A stretch of 64,000 nt of DNA. It comes from Flavobacterium crocinum (GTDB lineage: Bacteria; Bacteroidota; Bacteroidia; Flavobacteriales; Flavobacteriaceae). The notes under the pieces are model-generated. The model worked only from the letters and a program-made list of their open reading frames with translations. It was not told the origin of the DNA and made no database searches. Positions 31,555 to 40,220 of the stretch are shown here, in pieces. The stretch lies in NCBI RefSeq assembly GCF_003122385.1, contig NZ_CP029255.1, forward strand, positions 124,001 through 188,000, in the 5' to 3' direction. Numbering within the stretch: position 1 is the stretch's first letter; the number at the start of each line of letters is the position of its first letter. The translations under genes were made by a program, and so were the position numbers.

Positions 31555-34173
31555 ATGAAGCATATAATTTCAGCATGCTTTTTTTTATTCAGCTTATGTA
31601 TGACCGCTCAAAGCGTTACAGTAACTGTAGATCAAAATGTAACTTTAAAAGAATTCTTTAAGCAAATTGAAAATCAAACCGATTATAAATTTGCCTTTAC
31701 AGATCAAATTGACACCAATAAAAATTACTTTAATCAAAAGAGTACTTTTAAGCAGACTGATATTGAAAAGCTTATTACGGAACTAAACAAAACGGCATCT
31801 GTGCAATTTTCTATAGTAGGCAATAATATTTTTGTTAAACAAAAATCTCAAACCACTAAACCGGCTAAAAAAAAAAGCAAGTTAACCGGACACATATTTG
31901 ATGATGAAAAGCAACCTGTTATTGGCGCGAATGTTTATATTAAAGAACTGGAAACTGGTGTAGTAACCGATGTTAACGGTAAATACAGTATTGAAGTACC
32001 AAACGGATCTTATACCCTTCAGGTAAGTTATGTTGGATTTAAAAATGAGGAAAAACGCGTTTCTGTTTCAGATGATACAAAAGTTAATTTCAATATAGAT
32101 TCAGACAGCCAGCAATTGGGAGAAGTTATTGTCATGAATAACAAAGCCGCTGACATTAAAACGACTCAAATGAGTGTCAACAAGCTTTCGATGCAGGAAA
32201 TCAAAAAGATTCCGGTTGCTATGGGAGAACCAGATCCGTTGAAATCGATTCTGACTTTGCCTGGAGTTACAAATGCCGGAGAAGCTTCTTCAGGATTTAA
32301 TGTCCGCGGAGGTGCTGCCGATCAGAATTTGATTCTTTTGGATGGCGCTCCAGTTTATGCTGACTCACACATGTTTGGATTCTTTTCTATTTTTAATGCT
32401 GATATCGTAAATGGTTTAGATTTATACAAAGGAGGAATTCCGTCCAGATTTGGAGGCCGTGTTTCTTCTGTTTTGGATGTAGCACAACAGACAGGAGATT
32501 TTGAAGAATATAAAGTAAATGGAGGAATCGGAATTATTTCTAGCCGCCTTTTGGTTCAGGGACCAATACAGAAAGAGAAAAGTTCGTTCATCCTTTCCGG
32601 ACGTGCTTCGTACGCGCATTTGTTCATGAAACTGGCGGATAATAAAAACTCCGCCATGTTTTATGATTTGAACGCAAAAATAAATCACCGCTTTAATGCC
32701 AATAATACCTTGTCTTTTTCGGGTTATTTCGGAAATGATTTGTTCGATATTAATGACCGTTTTGCAAGTACTTACGGAAGTACAATGGGTATCTTAAGCT
32801 GGAAACATAAATTCTCGGATCGCTTAAGTAGTAATTTATCTGGCTTTTACAGCGATTACAGATTTAATCTTGAAATTCCGATTGAAAGTTTTAAATGGGA
32901 CAGCAACATTAAAAGCTACGGATTAAAATACAATTGGAATTTCCAACAGTCCGAGAAATTCAAAATCAATTACGGTATTGATGGTTTGTATTATAATTTT
33001 AATCCGGGAGTTGTAGCACCAACGGCTTCAGATTCTCAGTTTAATTACAAACAGCTGGATAAAAAATATGCTCTCGAAGCTTCTGCTTTTATTGATTTTG
33101 AAAACCAAATTACAGAAAAACTGAATTTCCGTTACGGACTTCGTTACAGTTCTTTTTATCGTTTAGGGCCAGAACCAATCAGCACTTACGAAAATGGTCA
33201 GGCTGTTGTTTATAATCCGTTATATAAAATTTACGAAGAAGGAACTCCTACAGGAACCATCAATTATAAAAAAGGACAGGCAATCAGCACTTTTAATAAT
33301 TTTGAACCGAGAGCCGCCTTGTCTTATGCTTTTAATGACGAAACTTCTATAAAAGCGAGTTACAACAGAATGGCACAGTACATTCATATTTTATCCAATA
33401 CACAATCTCCCTTACCAATGAGTATTTGGACTCCAAGCGGGCCATTTACAAAACCTCAGCTTTTGGATCAATATGCTTTGGGGTATTTCAAAAATTTCAA
33501 AGACGGAGATTATTCTTTAGAAACCGAATTATTTTATAAAAATGTCCAAAATCGTATTGATTATATTGACGGAGCTGATGTTCTGGCTAACAATAATATT
33601 GAACAGGTAATTCTGAACGGAAAAGCAAGATCTTATGGAATGGAATTATTGTTCAGAAAAAATGTTGGTGTCTTTACTGGATGGGTTTCATATACTTTGT
33701 CTCGCGCAGAACAAAAAACTCCGGGAAGAACGGCTGAAGAGCCAGGAGTTGCAAACGGTAACTGGTATTTATCTGGCTATGACAAACTGCACAACCTAAG
33801 CATTGTAGGAAGTTATGAATTGAACCCAAAATGGTCGTTTAATGGAAATTTCACTTTGCAGTCGGGTCAGCCTGTAACATACGCAAACGGTTATTATGAA
33901 ATGGGAGGCATTCATGTTCCCAACTATTCTTTGAGAAATGAAAATCGATTACCGCTTTTCCACCATTTAGATGTTGCCGCAACATATACGCCAAAACCAG
34001 ACAAAAAGAAAGGCTGGCAAAGCTATTGGGTATTCAGCCTTTACAATATTTACAACAGAAAAAATGCTGCTTCTATGAGTTTTACCACCAATGAAGATAC
34101 TGGCGCAAATGAAACAAGAAGACTTTCAATTTTCGGAATTGTACCCGGGGTTTCTTATAATTTTAAATTTTAA
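31555..34173 (+). CDS. TonB-dependent receptor with STN signalling domain
   Basis: An 872-residue outer-membrane receptor. After the signal peptide (MKHIISACFFLFSLCMTAQ) there is a secretin/TonB short N-terminal domain (about 20-100, VTVTVDQNVTLKEFFKQIEN), which contacts FecR. A carboxypeptidase-regulatory-like domain follows (about 108-190, LTGHIFDDEKQPVIGANV), then the plug (about 205-320, GEPDPLKSILTLPGV, FNVRGGAADQNLILLDGAPV) and the beta barrel ending VPGVSYNFKF. It is not a SusC type; the partner is the DUF4249 lipoprotein just behind. Substrate unknown; iron chelates or other scarce nutrients are usual for sigma/FecR-controlled receptors. Confidence 0.92.
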   Translation: MKHIISACFFLFSLCMTAQSVTVTVDQNVTLKEFFKQIENQTDYKFAFTDQIDTNKNYFNQKSTFKQTDIEKLITELNKTASVQFSIVGNNIFVKQKSQTTKPAKKKSKLTGHIFDDEKQPVIGANVYIKELETGVVTDVNGKYSIEVPNGSYTLQVSYVGFKNEEKRVSVSDDTKVNFNIDSDSQQLGEVIVMNNKAADIKTTQMSVNKLSMQEIKKIPVAMGEPDPLKSILTLPGVTNAGEASSGFNVRGGAADQNLILLDGAPVYADSHMFGFFSIFNADIVNGLDLYKGGIPSRFGGRVSSVLDVAQQTGDFEEYKVNGGIGIISSRLLVQGPIQKEKSSFILSGRASYAHLFMKLADNKNSAMFYDLNAKINHRFNANNTLSFSGYFGNDLFDINDRFASTYGSTMGILSWKHKFSDRLSSNLSGFYSDYRFNLEIPIESFKWDSNIKSYGLKYNWNFQQSEKFKINYGIDGLYYNFNPGVVAPTASDSQFNYKQLDKKYALEASAFIDFENQITEKLNFRYGLRYSSFYRLGPEPISTYENGQAVVYNPLYKIYEEGTPTGTINYKKGQAISTFNNFEPRAALSYAFNDETSIKASYNRMAQYIHILSNTQSPLPMSIWTPSGPFTKPQLLDQYALGYFKNFKDGDYSLETELFYKNVQNRIDYIDGADVLANNNIEQVILNGKARSYGMELLFRKNVGVFTGWVSYTLSRAEQKTPGRTAEEPGVANGNWYLSGYDKLHNLSIVGSYELNPKWSFNGNFTLQSGQPVTYANGYYEMGGIHVPNYSLRNENRLPLFHHLDVAATYTPKPDKKKGWQSYWVFSLYNIYNRKNAASMSFTTNEDTGANETRRLSIFGIVPGVSYNFKF

Positions 34174-34177
34174 TGCT

Positions 34178-35017
34178 ATGAATAAATTGAAAAAATATAC
34201 GGTAATGAATAAAGCACTGGCATTAATAAGTCTTCTTTTTGTTTTCTCTTTTGCTTCTTGTGAAGATGTAGTAAATCTTGATCTGGAAACAGGAGAAACC
34301 AAATTGGTAATTGATGCTGAAATAATTTGGAAAAAAGGAACTGCAGGAAACGAACAAACTATAAAAGTCAGTAAAACGGCTCCGTATTACAGCGGTACAA
34401 CACCAAAAGTTTCAGGCGCACAGGTTAGAGTAGAAAACAGCAACGGAGATGTCTTTACTTTTAATGAAACTGAAGCAGGAGTTTACAAATGCAACAATTT
34501 TGTTCCTGTCATCGATATGGAATATAAATTGTTTATCACTTCAGAAGGACAAAGTTATACCGCAACAGAAAAACTAACTTCTGCTACTCCAATTAATAAA
34601 GTAGAGCAAAAAATGGTTCCAGATTTTGGAGGTAAAGATGTTATTGAATTAACTTTTTATTACAACGACCCAGCTGATCAAATCAATTTTTATGTAACCG
34701 ATTATCAAAGTGAATTTCTAATTTATCCGGAATACGAAATCACAAATGATGAATTTTATAACGGAAATGAAATCAGTACCAGATATTCTCACGAAGATAT
34801 GAAAGCCGGAAATACGGTAAAAATTACGCATAGAGGAGTTTCTAAAAACTTCTTTAATTATTGGAAATTAATTCTGGAAGCTTCCAGCTCCAATCCGTTT
34901 TCTGTTCCTCCGGGAAATATTAGAGGAAACATTATAAATACCAGTAATGCTAACGAGTTTGCTTTTGGTTATTTCAGACTTTGCGAAGCCGATCAGGTTG
35001 ATTATTTGGTAAAATAA
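34178..35017 (+). CDS. DUF4249 surface lipoprotein
   Basis: A 279-residue lipoprotein. The signal peptide runs MNKLKKYTVMNKALALISLLF with lipobox FSFASCEDV. I start it at 34178, four bases after the receptor stop; a frame reaching further upstream lies wholly inside the receptor gene, and a second Met at 34205 is possible. The mature part begins with the family-typical NLDLETGETKLVIDAEI and contains beta-sandwich-like strands (AQVRVENSNGDVFTF). DUF4249 proteins pair with sigma/FecR-linked receptors and probably cap or feed the receptor, by analogy with SusD. Ligand unknown. Confidence 0.87.
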   Translation: MNKLKKYTVMNKALALISLLFVFSFASCEDVVNLDLETGETKLVIDAEIIWKKGTAGNEQTIKVSKTAPYYSGTTPKVSGAQVRVENSNGDVFTFNETEAGVYKCNNFVPVIDMEYKLFITSEGQSYTATEKLTSATPINKVEQKMVPDFGGKDVIELTFYYNDPADQINFYVTDYQSEFLIYPEYEITNDEFYNGNEISTRYSHEDMKAGNTVKITHRGVSKNFFNYWKLILEASSSNPFSVPPGNIRGNIINTSNANEFAFGYFRLCEADQVDYLVK

Positions 35018-35032
35018 TCTTTAAATTAACAT

Positions 35033-35214
35033 TACATTCCGTAGGAATGTTTCATTGGTAGAAAAAAAATGGCAACGGGGTAAATTTACATTCCGTAGGA
35101 ACGTTTGAGACATCGGATGGTTAAAAAATGATGCCATATCAAACGTTCCTACGGAACGTAAAATAATAATGACCATATCATTTTTCTACCTATGAGATGT
35201 TCCTACGGAACAAA
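35033..35214. repeat. Nested inverted repeats, ACATTCCGTAGGAAYGT family
   Basis: Two copies of TACATTCCGTAGGAAYGTTT-like sequence (near 35033 and 35087) face two inverted copies (AAACGTTCCTACGGAACGT near 35141 and GATGTTCCTACGGAAC near 35197). A GGTAGAAAAAAATGG segment (35057-35072) also has an inverted relative (CATTTTTCTACC, 35178-35190). The whole forms a double hairpin between two convergent genes, so it may also terminate both. Confidence 0.7.
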
Positions 35215-35229
35215 TAACATCTAAAAATT

Positions 35230-35838
35230 CTATTTTATCCAACCAGTCTTTTTTCGCCATTCCTCCATTTCAAGTTTTCTTTTTTCAAAATCTATTGGTG
35301 GCAACCGATTTTCATCTTTAACTCTTTTTCTCATAATTCCGATTTGTTCTTCCAAAGTATTGAAACCAATTTGTTTTCTTCTTTCATTTACTTTCGTCAG
35401 ATCATCAAAGAAATTCGGGCTCATTTCACCGTTTACATCCCAGTCAAATTGGGTTCCGTACACCTGAGGTTTCCCTTCAAAAACAGCAATTCTATCTGAC
35501 AGATAAGCAAGATTTATTGGATCTGCCTTATCTCCATTTACAGCTTTTTCTAATTCTGAAGCACATTTTCGCATAAAGTCCGGTTGTCCAATGGCATGCT
35601 GAATTATAATCCACGCACTTTGACTGGCTTCTTCCCCAACTTTATCAATTGATGGATAACCAATTTGGTTTATTATATCTTCTAATTCACTTGCATTTTT
35701 ATTGTGCAGTTTTTCCATTTCTGCGTTATATCCTGCTGAAAGCTTTCCGTTTTGAATGAGTTTTTCCCTCAATTCAAAATCGGCATTTTTGAGTTCGATT
35801 ATTTTTTCAGCTATTTCTTGATAATTCATTTTTATCAT
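35230..35838 (-). CDS. DUF6624 family protein, 2 nt behind hipT
   Basis: A 202-residue cytoplasmic protein. The conserved core contains IINQIGYPSIDKVGEEASQSAW, WIIIQHAIGQPDFMRKCASEL, LAYLSDRIAVFEGKPQVYGTQFD and a basic C-terminus (EEWRKKTGWIK); I recall this pattern as DUF6624. No enzyme motif is obvious. The start is either 35838 (two bases after the hipT stop) or 35829. It is co-directional with hipB-hipS-hipT, so it is probably cotranscribed. Whether it belongs to the toxin-antitoxin system or is a passenger is unknown. Confidence 0.7.
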   Translation of the reverse strand: MIKMNYQEIAEKIIELKNADFELREKLIQNGKLSAGYNAEMEKLHNKNASELEDIINQIGYPSIDKVGEEASQSAWIIIQHAIGQPDFMRKCASELEKAVNGDKADPINLAYLSDRIAVFEGKPQVYGTQFDWDVNGEMSPNFFDDLTKVNERRKQIGFNTLEEQIGIMRKRVKDENRLPPIDFEKRKLEMEEWRKKTGWIK

Positions 35839-35840
35839 TA

Positions 35841-36770
35841 TTAAAATCTTCCAATGCGTTCTCTCAGCAATTTAAAATACTTCTCTTTCATATCTTCAGA
35901 TAAAAATGAAATCTCAATCAGATCGTTCCATTTCTCTGCATTTTCAAACATTCTCTTCATGATCTGATCGATAACTTTATCACTAAGTCCTAATCTTTCT
36001 TTGGCAAAATAATCAATCAAATCAGTGGCTTTAAAATTACTTTTTTTGCCTTTTAATTTTAGAGCCATTTCTTCCTGAGGATTTTTTATCGCAATAGAAG
36101 AGTTTAGAAAATCATAAGCAGGTGCTAAAGTTGTTTTTCCTGATTTTGTAATCAGTGAAAAATTTTTCAGGTGCATATCTTCATTGCCCGTCACAAAACA
36201 AAATAATACTCTTTTAAAAAGTTCTGCTTTTTCAATGGAAGGAAATGTGCAGAAATCATCCAAAACTTTTACAATTTTCTCCATCGTAAAATTATATTTT
36301 GTATCTCTGGAACTTCCTGTTAACTGTGCAAAATCTTCTGTAGCAAATTTTCTTCCTTTACTGTAACGATCAAATCTTTTTATAAAATACGATTTTGAAT
36401 GGTCTTTAGAATAAACCAATCCATGAAGCGGTACTTCGATTCCGTAGACTTTTGCCATTCGCATGGTAAGGTCTTCATTTTCGGGCAACTCAGGAAAAAT
36501 ATCGCTTTGAGGTTTTATAATGAAATTGCCAAACTGATCTACGATTTCGAATTGTTGTTTTTTAATTGATAAAACAGCACTTAACTTAGGCTGAACCCCT
36601 TGAATAGATAATTTACTAGCTCTATTTACCGCTTCTTGTCTTTGTTCAGAAGCAGAAAAAGGAAGATTATGAAAAGAAGTTAATTTAGGAGACAGCAGTT
36701 TTAATCCTTTAATACTGTATAGTTCATCTCCACACAGTTCATATGTGATGGGACATCTATTCATTATCAA
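35841..36770 (-). CDS. hipT: HipT-like Ser/Thr kinase toxin
   Basis: A 309-residue HipA-fold kinase lacking the N-terminal subdomain of classical HipA, as expected for HipT of tripartite HipBST systems. The Gly-rich loop motif is SIQGVQPKLS (Ser55), the site of autophosphorylation in the family. FIIKPQ carries the ATP-binding Lys86. The catalytic loop is GNEDMHLKNFSL (His200, Asn203), and the Mg site is LAPAYDF (Asp220). E. coli HipT phosphorylates tryptophanyl-tRNA synthetase; the target here is not known. The gene overlaps hipS by 14 bases, implying coupled translation. All kinase motifs appear intact. Confidence 0.88.
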   Translation of the reverse strand: MIMNRCPITYELCGDELYSIKGLKLLSPKLTSFHNLPFSASEQRQEAVNRASKLSIQGVQPKLSAVLSIKKQQFEIVDQFGNFIIKPQSDIFPELPENEDLTMRMAKVYGIEVPLHGLVYSKDHSKSYFIKRFDRYSKGRKFATEDFAQLTGSSRDTKYNFTMEKIVKVLDDFCTFPSIEKAELFKRVLFCFVTGNEDMHLKNFSLITKSGKTTLAPAYDFLNSSIAIKNPQEEMALKLKGKKSNFKATDLIDYFAKERLGLSDKVIDQIMKRMFENAEKWNDLIEISFLSEDMKEKYFKLLRERIGRF

Positions 36771-37071
36771 CTTCTTTAACCGTTACCGCTCCAACTAAAT
36801 CACTTCCCGTTGCAATAAGCTGCGAAAAATAATCTTTTGTGTCTATTTTATTTATTTTTAAAAGTCCCTCCAGCATTATTCCTTCTGGGAGTAATCCTTC
36901 AAAAAATGGTGGAAAATTTGAGAAAGAATATTTTTTATGAGCAACTGGCATTGTAAGTGAAACTGGTTCTGCTGAATAATCATTATCATACTCAAATAGA
37001 TAGCTGCCATTTTCTTCTTCTACAAGCTCGCCAGCTCTTACACCATGTACATAAACAATTGCTTTTCTCAT
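36757..37071 (-). CDS. hipS: HipS-like antitoxin (HipA N-terminal subdomain)
   Basis: The 104-residue protein matches only the N-terminal subdomain of HipA, made separately. Landmarks are KAIVYVHGVRAGELVEEENG, VSLTMPVAHKKYSF, FPPFFEGLLPEGIMLE and GSDLVGAV. In characterised HipBST operons HipS is the component that neutralises HipT, while HipB mainly supplies DNA binding. It lies three bases after hipB and overlaps hipT. The complete set of three with correct order supports the assignment. Confidence 0.85.
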   Translation of the reverse strand: MRKAIVYVHGVRAGELVEEENGSYLFEYDNDYSAEPVSLTMPVAHKKYSFSNFPPFFEGLLPEGIMLEGLLKINKIDTKDYFSQLIATGSDLVGAVTVKEVDNE

Positions 37072-37074
37072 CTC

Positions 37075-37284
37075 TTATTTTTTTAGTGGGCTACTAAATT
37101 GCACGTCAATATTCAAAACATTTAGAATTGCTTTTAGACTATCCCATCTAACAGATTCCTTATTTTTTTCAACATCAAATACCGTCGTTTTCCCTATACC
37201 AGCTAAATTGGCTAATTCAAGCTGTGTTAATCCTGCAGTTTTACGATGTTCTCTAATTAATTGGCCTAAATTAAAATCATTCAT
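37075..37284 (-). CDS. hipB: HipB-like helix-turn-helix DNA-binding protein
   Basis: A 69-residue XRE-type protein: LGQLIREHRKTAGLTQLELANLAGIGKTTVFDVEKNKES with a complete helix-turn-helix, ending QFSSPLKK. It is the first gene of the hipB-hipS-hipT operon. Three similar palindromes lie upstream (37286, 37357, 37426), the nearest overlapping the start region, so it most likely represses its own operon. Confidence 0.88.
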   Translation of the reverse strand: MNDFNLGQLIREHRKTAGLTQLELANLAGIGKTTVFDVEKNKESVRWDSLKAILNVLNIDVQFSSPLKK

Positions 37285-37285
37285 A

Positions 37286-37305
37286 ATTACCGTTTTAACA
37301 GTAAA
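37286..37305. promoter_or_regulatory. hip operator 1
   Basis: ATTACCGTTTTAACAGTAAA is an imperfect palindrome of form TTAC-N10-GTAA, lying one base upstream of the hipB start codon. It matches sites 2 and 3. Confidence 0.6.
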
Positions 37306-37356
37306 TATATCGATTTTTGAGATACAAAAAACACAATTGCAATCTATTTATCATTT

Positions 37357-37376
37357 TTTACCGCTAAAACAGTAAA
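37357..37376. promoter_or_regulatory. hip operator 2
   Basis: TTTACCGCTAAAACAGTAAA is the same palindrome, 71 bp from site 1 centre to centre. Confidence 0.62.
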
Positions 37377-37425
37377 AAATAAATTGAATTATCCTTTTTT
37401 GATTTTTTAACCAAATTAACTTTTA

Positions 37426-37445
37426 TTTACTGCCATAACAGTAAA
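37426..37445. promoter_or_regulatory. hip operator 3
   Basis: TTTACTGCCATAACAGTAAA is the third copy, 69 bp from site 2. It abuts the terminator hairpin of the neighbouring GH2 gene. Confidence 0.62.
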
Positions 37446-37484
37446 AAACCTCCAAAATCATTTCTGACTTTGAAGGTTTTTCAC
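37443..37484 (-). other. Hairpin with A/T runs upstream of hipB, downstream of GH2 stop side
   Basis: AAAAACCTCCAAA (37443-37456 region) pairs with TTTGAAGGTTTTT (37472-37484) around a 16-base loop with one mismatch. It lies just outside the GH2 stop at 37503 on the minus strand and looks like its intrinsic terminator, insulating the hip operon. Confidence 0.7.
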
Positions 37485-37502
37485 TTTATCTAAAACTATA
37501 AC

Positions 37503-39305
37503 TTACTTATATTCTTTTTCTTTTTGTGCATACCAATTTTTCATCACATAAAAAGCTTTCTTTTTAATTCCCTGATCGGAGATTAATCCTTTACGATTAA
37601 AGAAATCCTGAATGTTTGGCAATTGTCTTCTGGGAGATCTAAAGTCAACTAAAATCCAAGGCGAAACTCCTGCCAAACCTTCAATACGATTGAACATTTG
37701 TGTGTTTTGAATGTACAATTCTTCCTGATATTCTTCGTTCCAGCGCTCTTTTTTATCTCCATGCAGACCTTGTAAAGCTTCGCCTCCAAATTCGCTGATA
37801 ATTACAGGTTTGTTGTATGGAATTACCCATTGCATATCTTTACACGATTCGTTTGTTCCTCTGTACCAGCCTAAATATTGATTGAAACTTACGATATCTA
37901 CAAACTCATTCATATTATCATGAAGTGTATTTACATTGTTCGGACTTTTGGTTACTTCCATCGCCATACTTATTAAACGTGTATTGTCTTGTGTACGGGC
38001 ATATTTTGCCAATTTACTCAGGAAAATATCTCTTTCATCACTATGTGGTGTTTCATTGGCGATAGACCAAATCACGATTCCGCAACGGTTTTTATCTCTG
38101 TAAATCATGTCGTGCAATTGGCGTTCTGCATTGGCATAGGTATCCGGATTTGTCCAGGAAATCGTCCAGTAAACCGGAACTTCAGACCAAATCATAATTC
38201 CCATTTTTTCGGCTTGTCTTACCATGTTTTCATTATGCGGATAATGTGCTAAGCGAACATAATTACAACCTAACTCTTTTGCCCAATTTAATAAAGTAAT
38301 GGCATCGTCCTCTGACCAGCCTCTTCCCGATCTGAATGGCGCTTCTTCATGAATACTGATTCCTCTCAAAAAGACTTTTTTGCCGTTTAACAGAATTTCT
38401 TTTCCTTTGGTTTCAATGGTTCTAAAACCAATTTGATCTACAATGTTTTCATCTGCTTTAGAAATCGTTACTTCATACAATTTTGGTTTTTCAGGTGTCC
38501 ATAAAACCGGATTGGATTTAATCTCAAAATACGCCATTCCTTTTGCATCTGTAGTAACGCTTTTTTTGATTTTTAATTCCGGAATCGAAACTGAAACCGA
38601 CTGATTTGCTGTTTCATCATTCAGTTTTATCCAGCCGGAAATCTTTCCTTTTTCTTTTTTATCCAATTGAACCAAATAATCTTCGACATAAGTATTTGGA
38701 ACCTGAGCTAAAGTTACGTCTCTTGTGATTCCGCCATAATTCCACCAGTCCATGTTTACCGTTGGAACATTGTCTTTATGACGTTTGTTATCTACTTTAA
38801 CTACAACAAAATTGTTTCCGTCCACCAATAAATTAGTTACATCAAAATTGAAAGGCGTATAACCACCAACATGCGTTCCTGCCAGTTTTCCGTTTACATA
38901 CACTTTCGCATCGTAATTGACTGCTCCAAAATGAAGAATCCCTTTGGTTTTAGTGTCTTTTTTATAATTAAAGTCTTTCTGAAACCAAACCGTTCCTTCA
39001 TAAAAAAACAATCTTTCGTCTTTCGAATTCCAATCAGACGGAATATCCATTGTCGCAGAAGTCGCGAAATTATATTCCGTTAAATCTGTGGTATTCCATT
39101 TTTTATTTTCGAAAAATCCGTTGTTTTTAAAAGGCATTAAGCGGTAATCGTAATATCCATTTTCCAGCGGATCTACGATATAACTCCATTTTCCGTTTAA
39201 GGTAATATTGTTTCGGGCGGCAATATTGGAAACTAATGGAACTTCCTGTGCTATGGCTTTTCCCATCAGTAGAAAAGTACAACACAGCATTACAATTTTT
39301 TTCAT
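37503..39305 (-). CDS. Glycoside hydrolase family 2 enzyme (beta-galactosidase or beta-glucuronidase type)
   Basis: A 600-residue exported protein with signal peptide MKKIVMLCCTFLLMGKAIAQ. The GH2 layout is complete: jelly-roll sugar-binding domain (about 30-205), immunoglobulin-like domain (about 210-305), and TIM barrel (about 310-600). The acid/base is Glu418 in SIANETPHS, and the nucleophile is Glu505 in IISEFGGEAL. RGISIHEEAPFRSGRGWSEDD resembles beta-glucuronidases and galactosidases of short form. In the locus it would remove galactosyl or glucuronyl groups from imported oligosaccharides in the periplasm. It is the last gene of the presumed SusCD operon, separated by a 900-base repeat-filled gap. 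Confidence 0.9.
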   Translation of the reverse strand: MKKIVMLCCTFLLMGKAIAQEVPLVSNIAARNNITLNGKWSYIVDPLENGYYDYRLMPFKNNGFFENKKWNTTDLTEYNFATSATMDIPSDWNSKDERLFFYEGTVWFQKDFNYKKDTKTKGILHFGAVNYDAKVYVNGKLAGTHVGGYTPFNFDVTNLLVDGNNFVVVKVDNKRHKDNVPTVNMDWWNYGGITRDVTLAQVPNTYVEDYLVQLDKKEKGKISGWIKLNDETANQSVSVSIPELKIKKSVTTDAKGMAYFEIKSNPVLWTPEKPKLYEVTISKADENIVDQIGFRTIETKGKEILLNGKKVFLRGISIHEEAPFRSGRGWSEDDAITLLNWAKELGCNYVRLAHYPHNENMVRQAEKMGIMIWSEVPVYWTISWTNPDTYANAERQLHDMIYRDKNRCGIVIWSIANETPHSDERDIFLSKLAKYARTQDNTRLISMAMEVTKSPNNVNTLHDNMNEFVDIVSFNQYLGWYRGTNESCKDMQWVIPYNKPVIISEFGGEALQGLHGDKKERWNEEYQEELYIQNTQMFNRIEGLAGVSPWILVDFRSPRRQLPNIQDFFNRKGLISDQGIKKKAFYVMKNWYAQKEKEYK

Positions 39306-39485
39306 AGTTTTTATTTTTAATTATCTGATTTAATTAAGTAGCTATATGTATGACACTGATTAAACGGATTCGTTATCACGAAGACGCCGATAAAAACGAA
39401 TTTTTCAACAAAATAAAATCTGTTTTTTTTCTGCGCTTTTGCGAATGCAAATCTGTTTTATTCGTGTTCTCTTTACGCAAACTAA

Positions 39486-40036
39486 TTTATCTGCTGATCT
39501 GCTAAATCTGCGAGCTGAAAATTTCTCTCGCAGATTTGGCAGATTAAGCAGATTTTATTTTTTAAACACATAGAAACATAGGTTTTCATTGTGTGCAAAA
39601 GGCGTTTCACTTGCATAAATACACATAGCTGGATTTTAAACTCCTATTTTATCTGCTGATCTGCTAAATCTGCGGGCGGAAATTTCTCTCGCAGATTTAG
39701 CAGATTGTACAGATTTTTAAACACATAGAAACATAGATTTTCTTTGTTCAGAAAAAGGCGTTTCACTTGCATAAATACACATAGCTGGATTTTAATCTCC
39801 TATTTTATCTGCTAATCTGCTAAATCTTCGGACTGATATTTCTCTCGCAGATTTGGCAGATTGTACAGATTTTTAAACACATAGAAACATAGATTTTCTT
39901 TGTTCAGAAAAAGGCGTTTCACTTGCAGAAATACACATAGCTAGATTTTAAACTCCTATTTTATCTTCTGATCTGCTAAATCTGCGGACTGAAATTTCTC
40001 TCGCAGATTTGGCAGATTGTAAAGATTTTTAAACAC
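39486..40036. repeat. Tandem array of ~156-bp units with internal hairpin
   Basis: The landmark TTTAAACACATAG (or TTTAAACACA) starts at 39561, 39716, 39872 and 40028, a period of 155-156 bp. Each unit contains a long hairpin made of ATCTGCTGATCTGCTAAATC and the complementary GATTTGGCAGATTGTACAGAT around TTTCTCTCGC, then ACACATAGAAACATAG and GGCGTTTCACTTGCATAAATAC. The left part of the gap (39306-39485) has no repeat or gene. Single copies of the same parts occur in two other gaps of this locus. Confidence 0.85.
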
Positions 40037-40057
40037 AAATCATTTCTCTACCTAGTT

Positions 40058-40162
40058 TGTCATCCTGACGAAGGAAGGATCTCCACAAGTAGCTCCGCAC
40101 AGTATTTCTCCAATCTTTGCAGAGCTACTTGCGGAGATTTCTCCCTTCGGTCGAAATGACAA
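40058..40162. repeat. REP-like long palindrome (GTCATCCTGACGAAGG type)
   Basis: The outer arms TGTCAT and ATGACA, and the inner arms TCTCCACAAGTAGCTC (40079-40094) and GAGCTACTTGCGGAGA (40122-40137), fold as one hairpin with a GAAGG/CCTTC segment between. This is another widely dispersed Flavobacterium intergenic element. A 60-codon frame across it is not a gene. Confidence 0.75.
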
Positions 40163-40220
40163 TACCACAAAAAGCGTTTTGCGATAACATTGATTATCGT
40201 TGGTTCTGTAAAAAAAACAT

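Noticed and set aside
34091..34177. Upstream extension of the DUF4249 lipoprotein
   Set aside because: It lies inside the TonB receptor gene and would bury the lipoprotein signal peptide.
39486..40036. CRISPR-like regular repeats
   Set aside because: The period is ~156 bp with repeats longer than the unique parts, the units are similar end to end, and no cas gene is nearby. It is a tandem duplication of a hairpin element.
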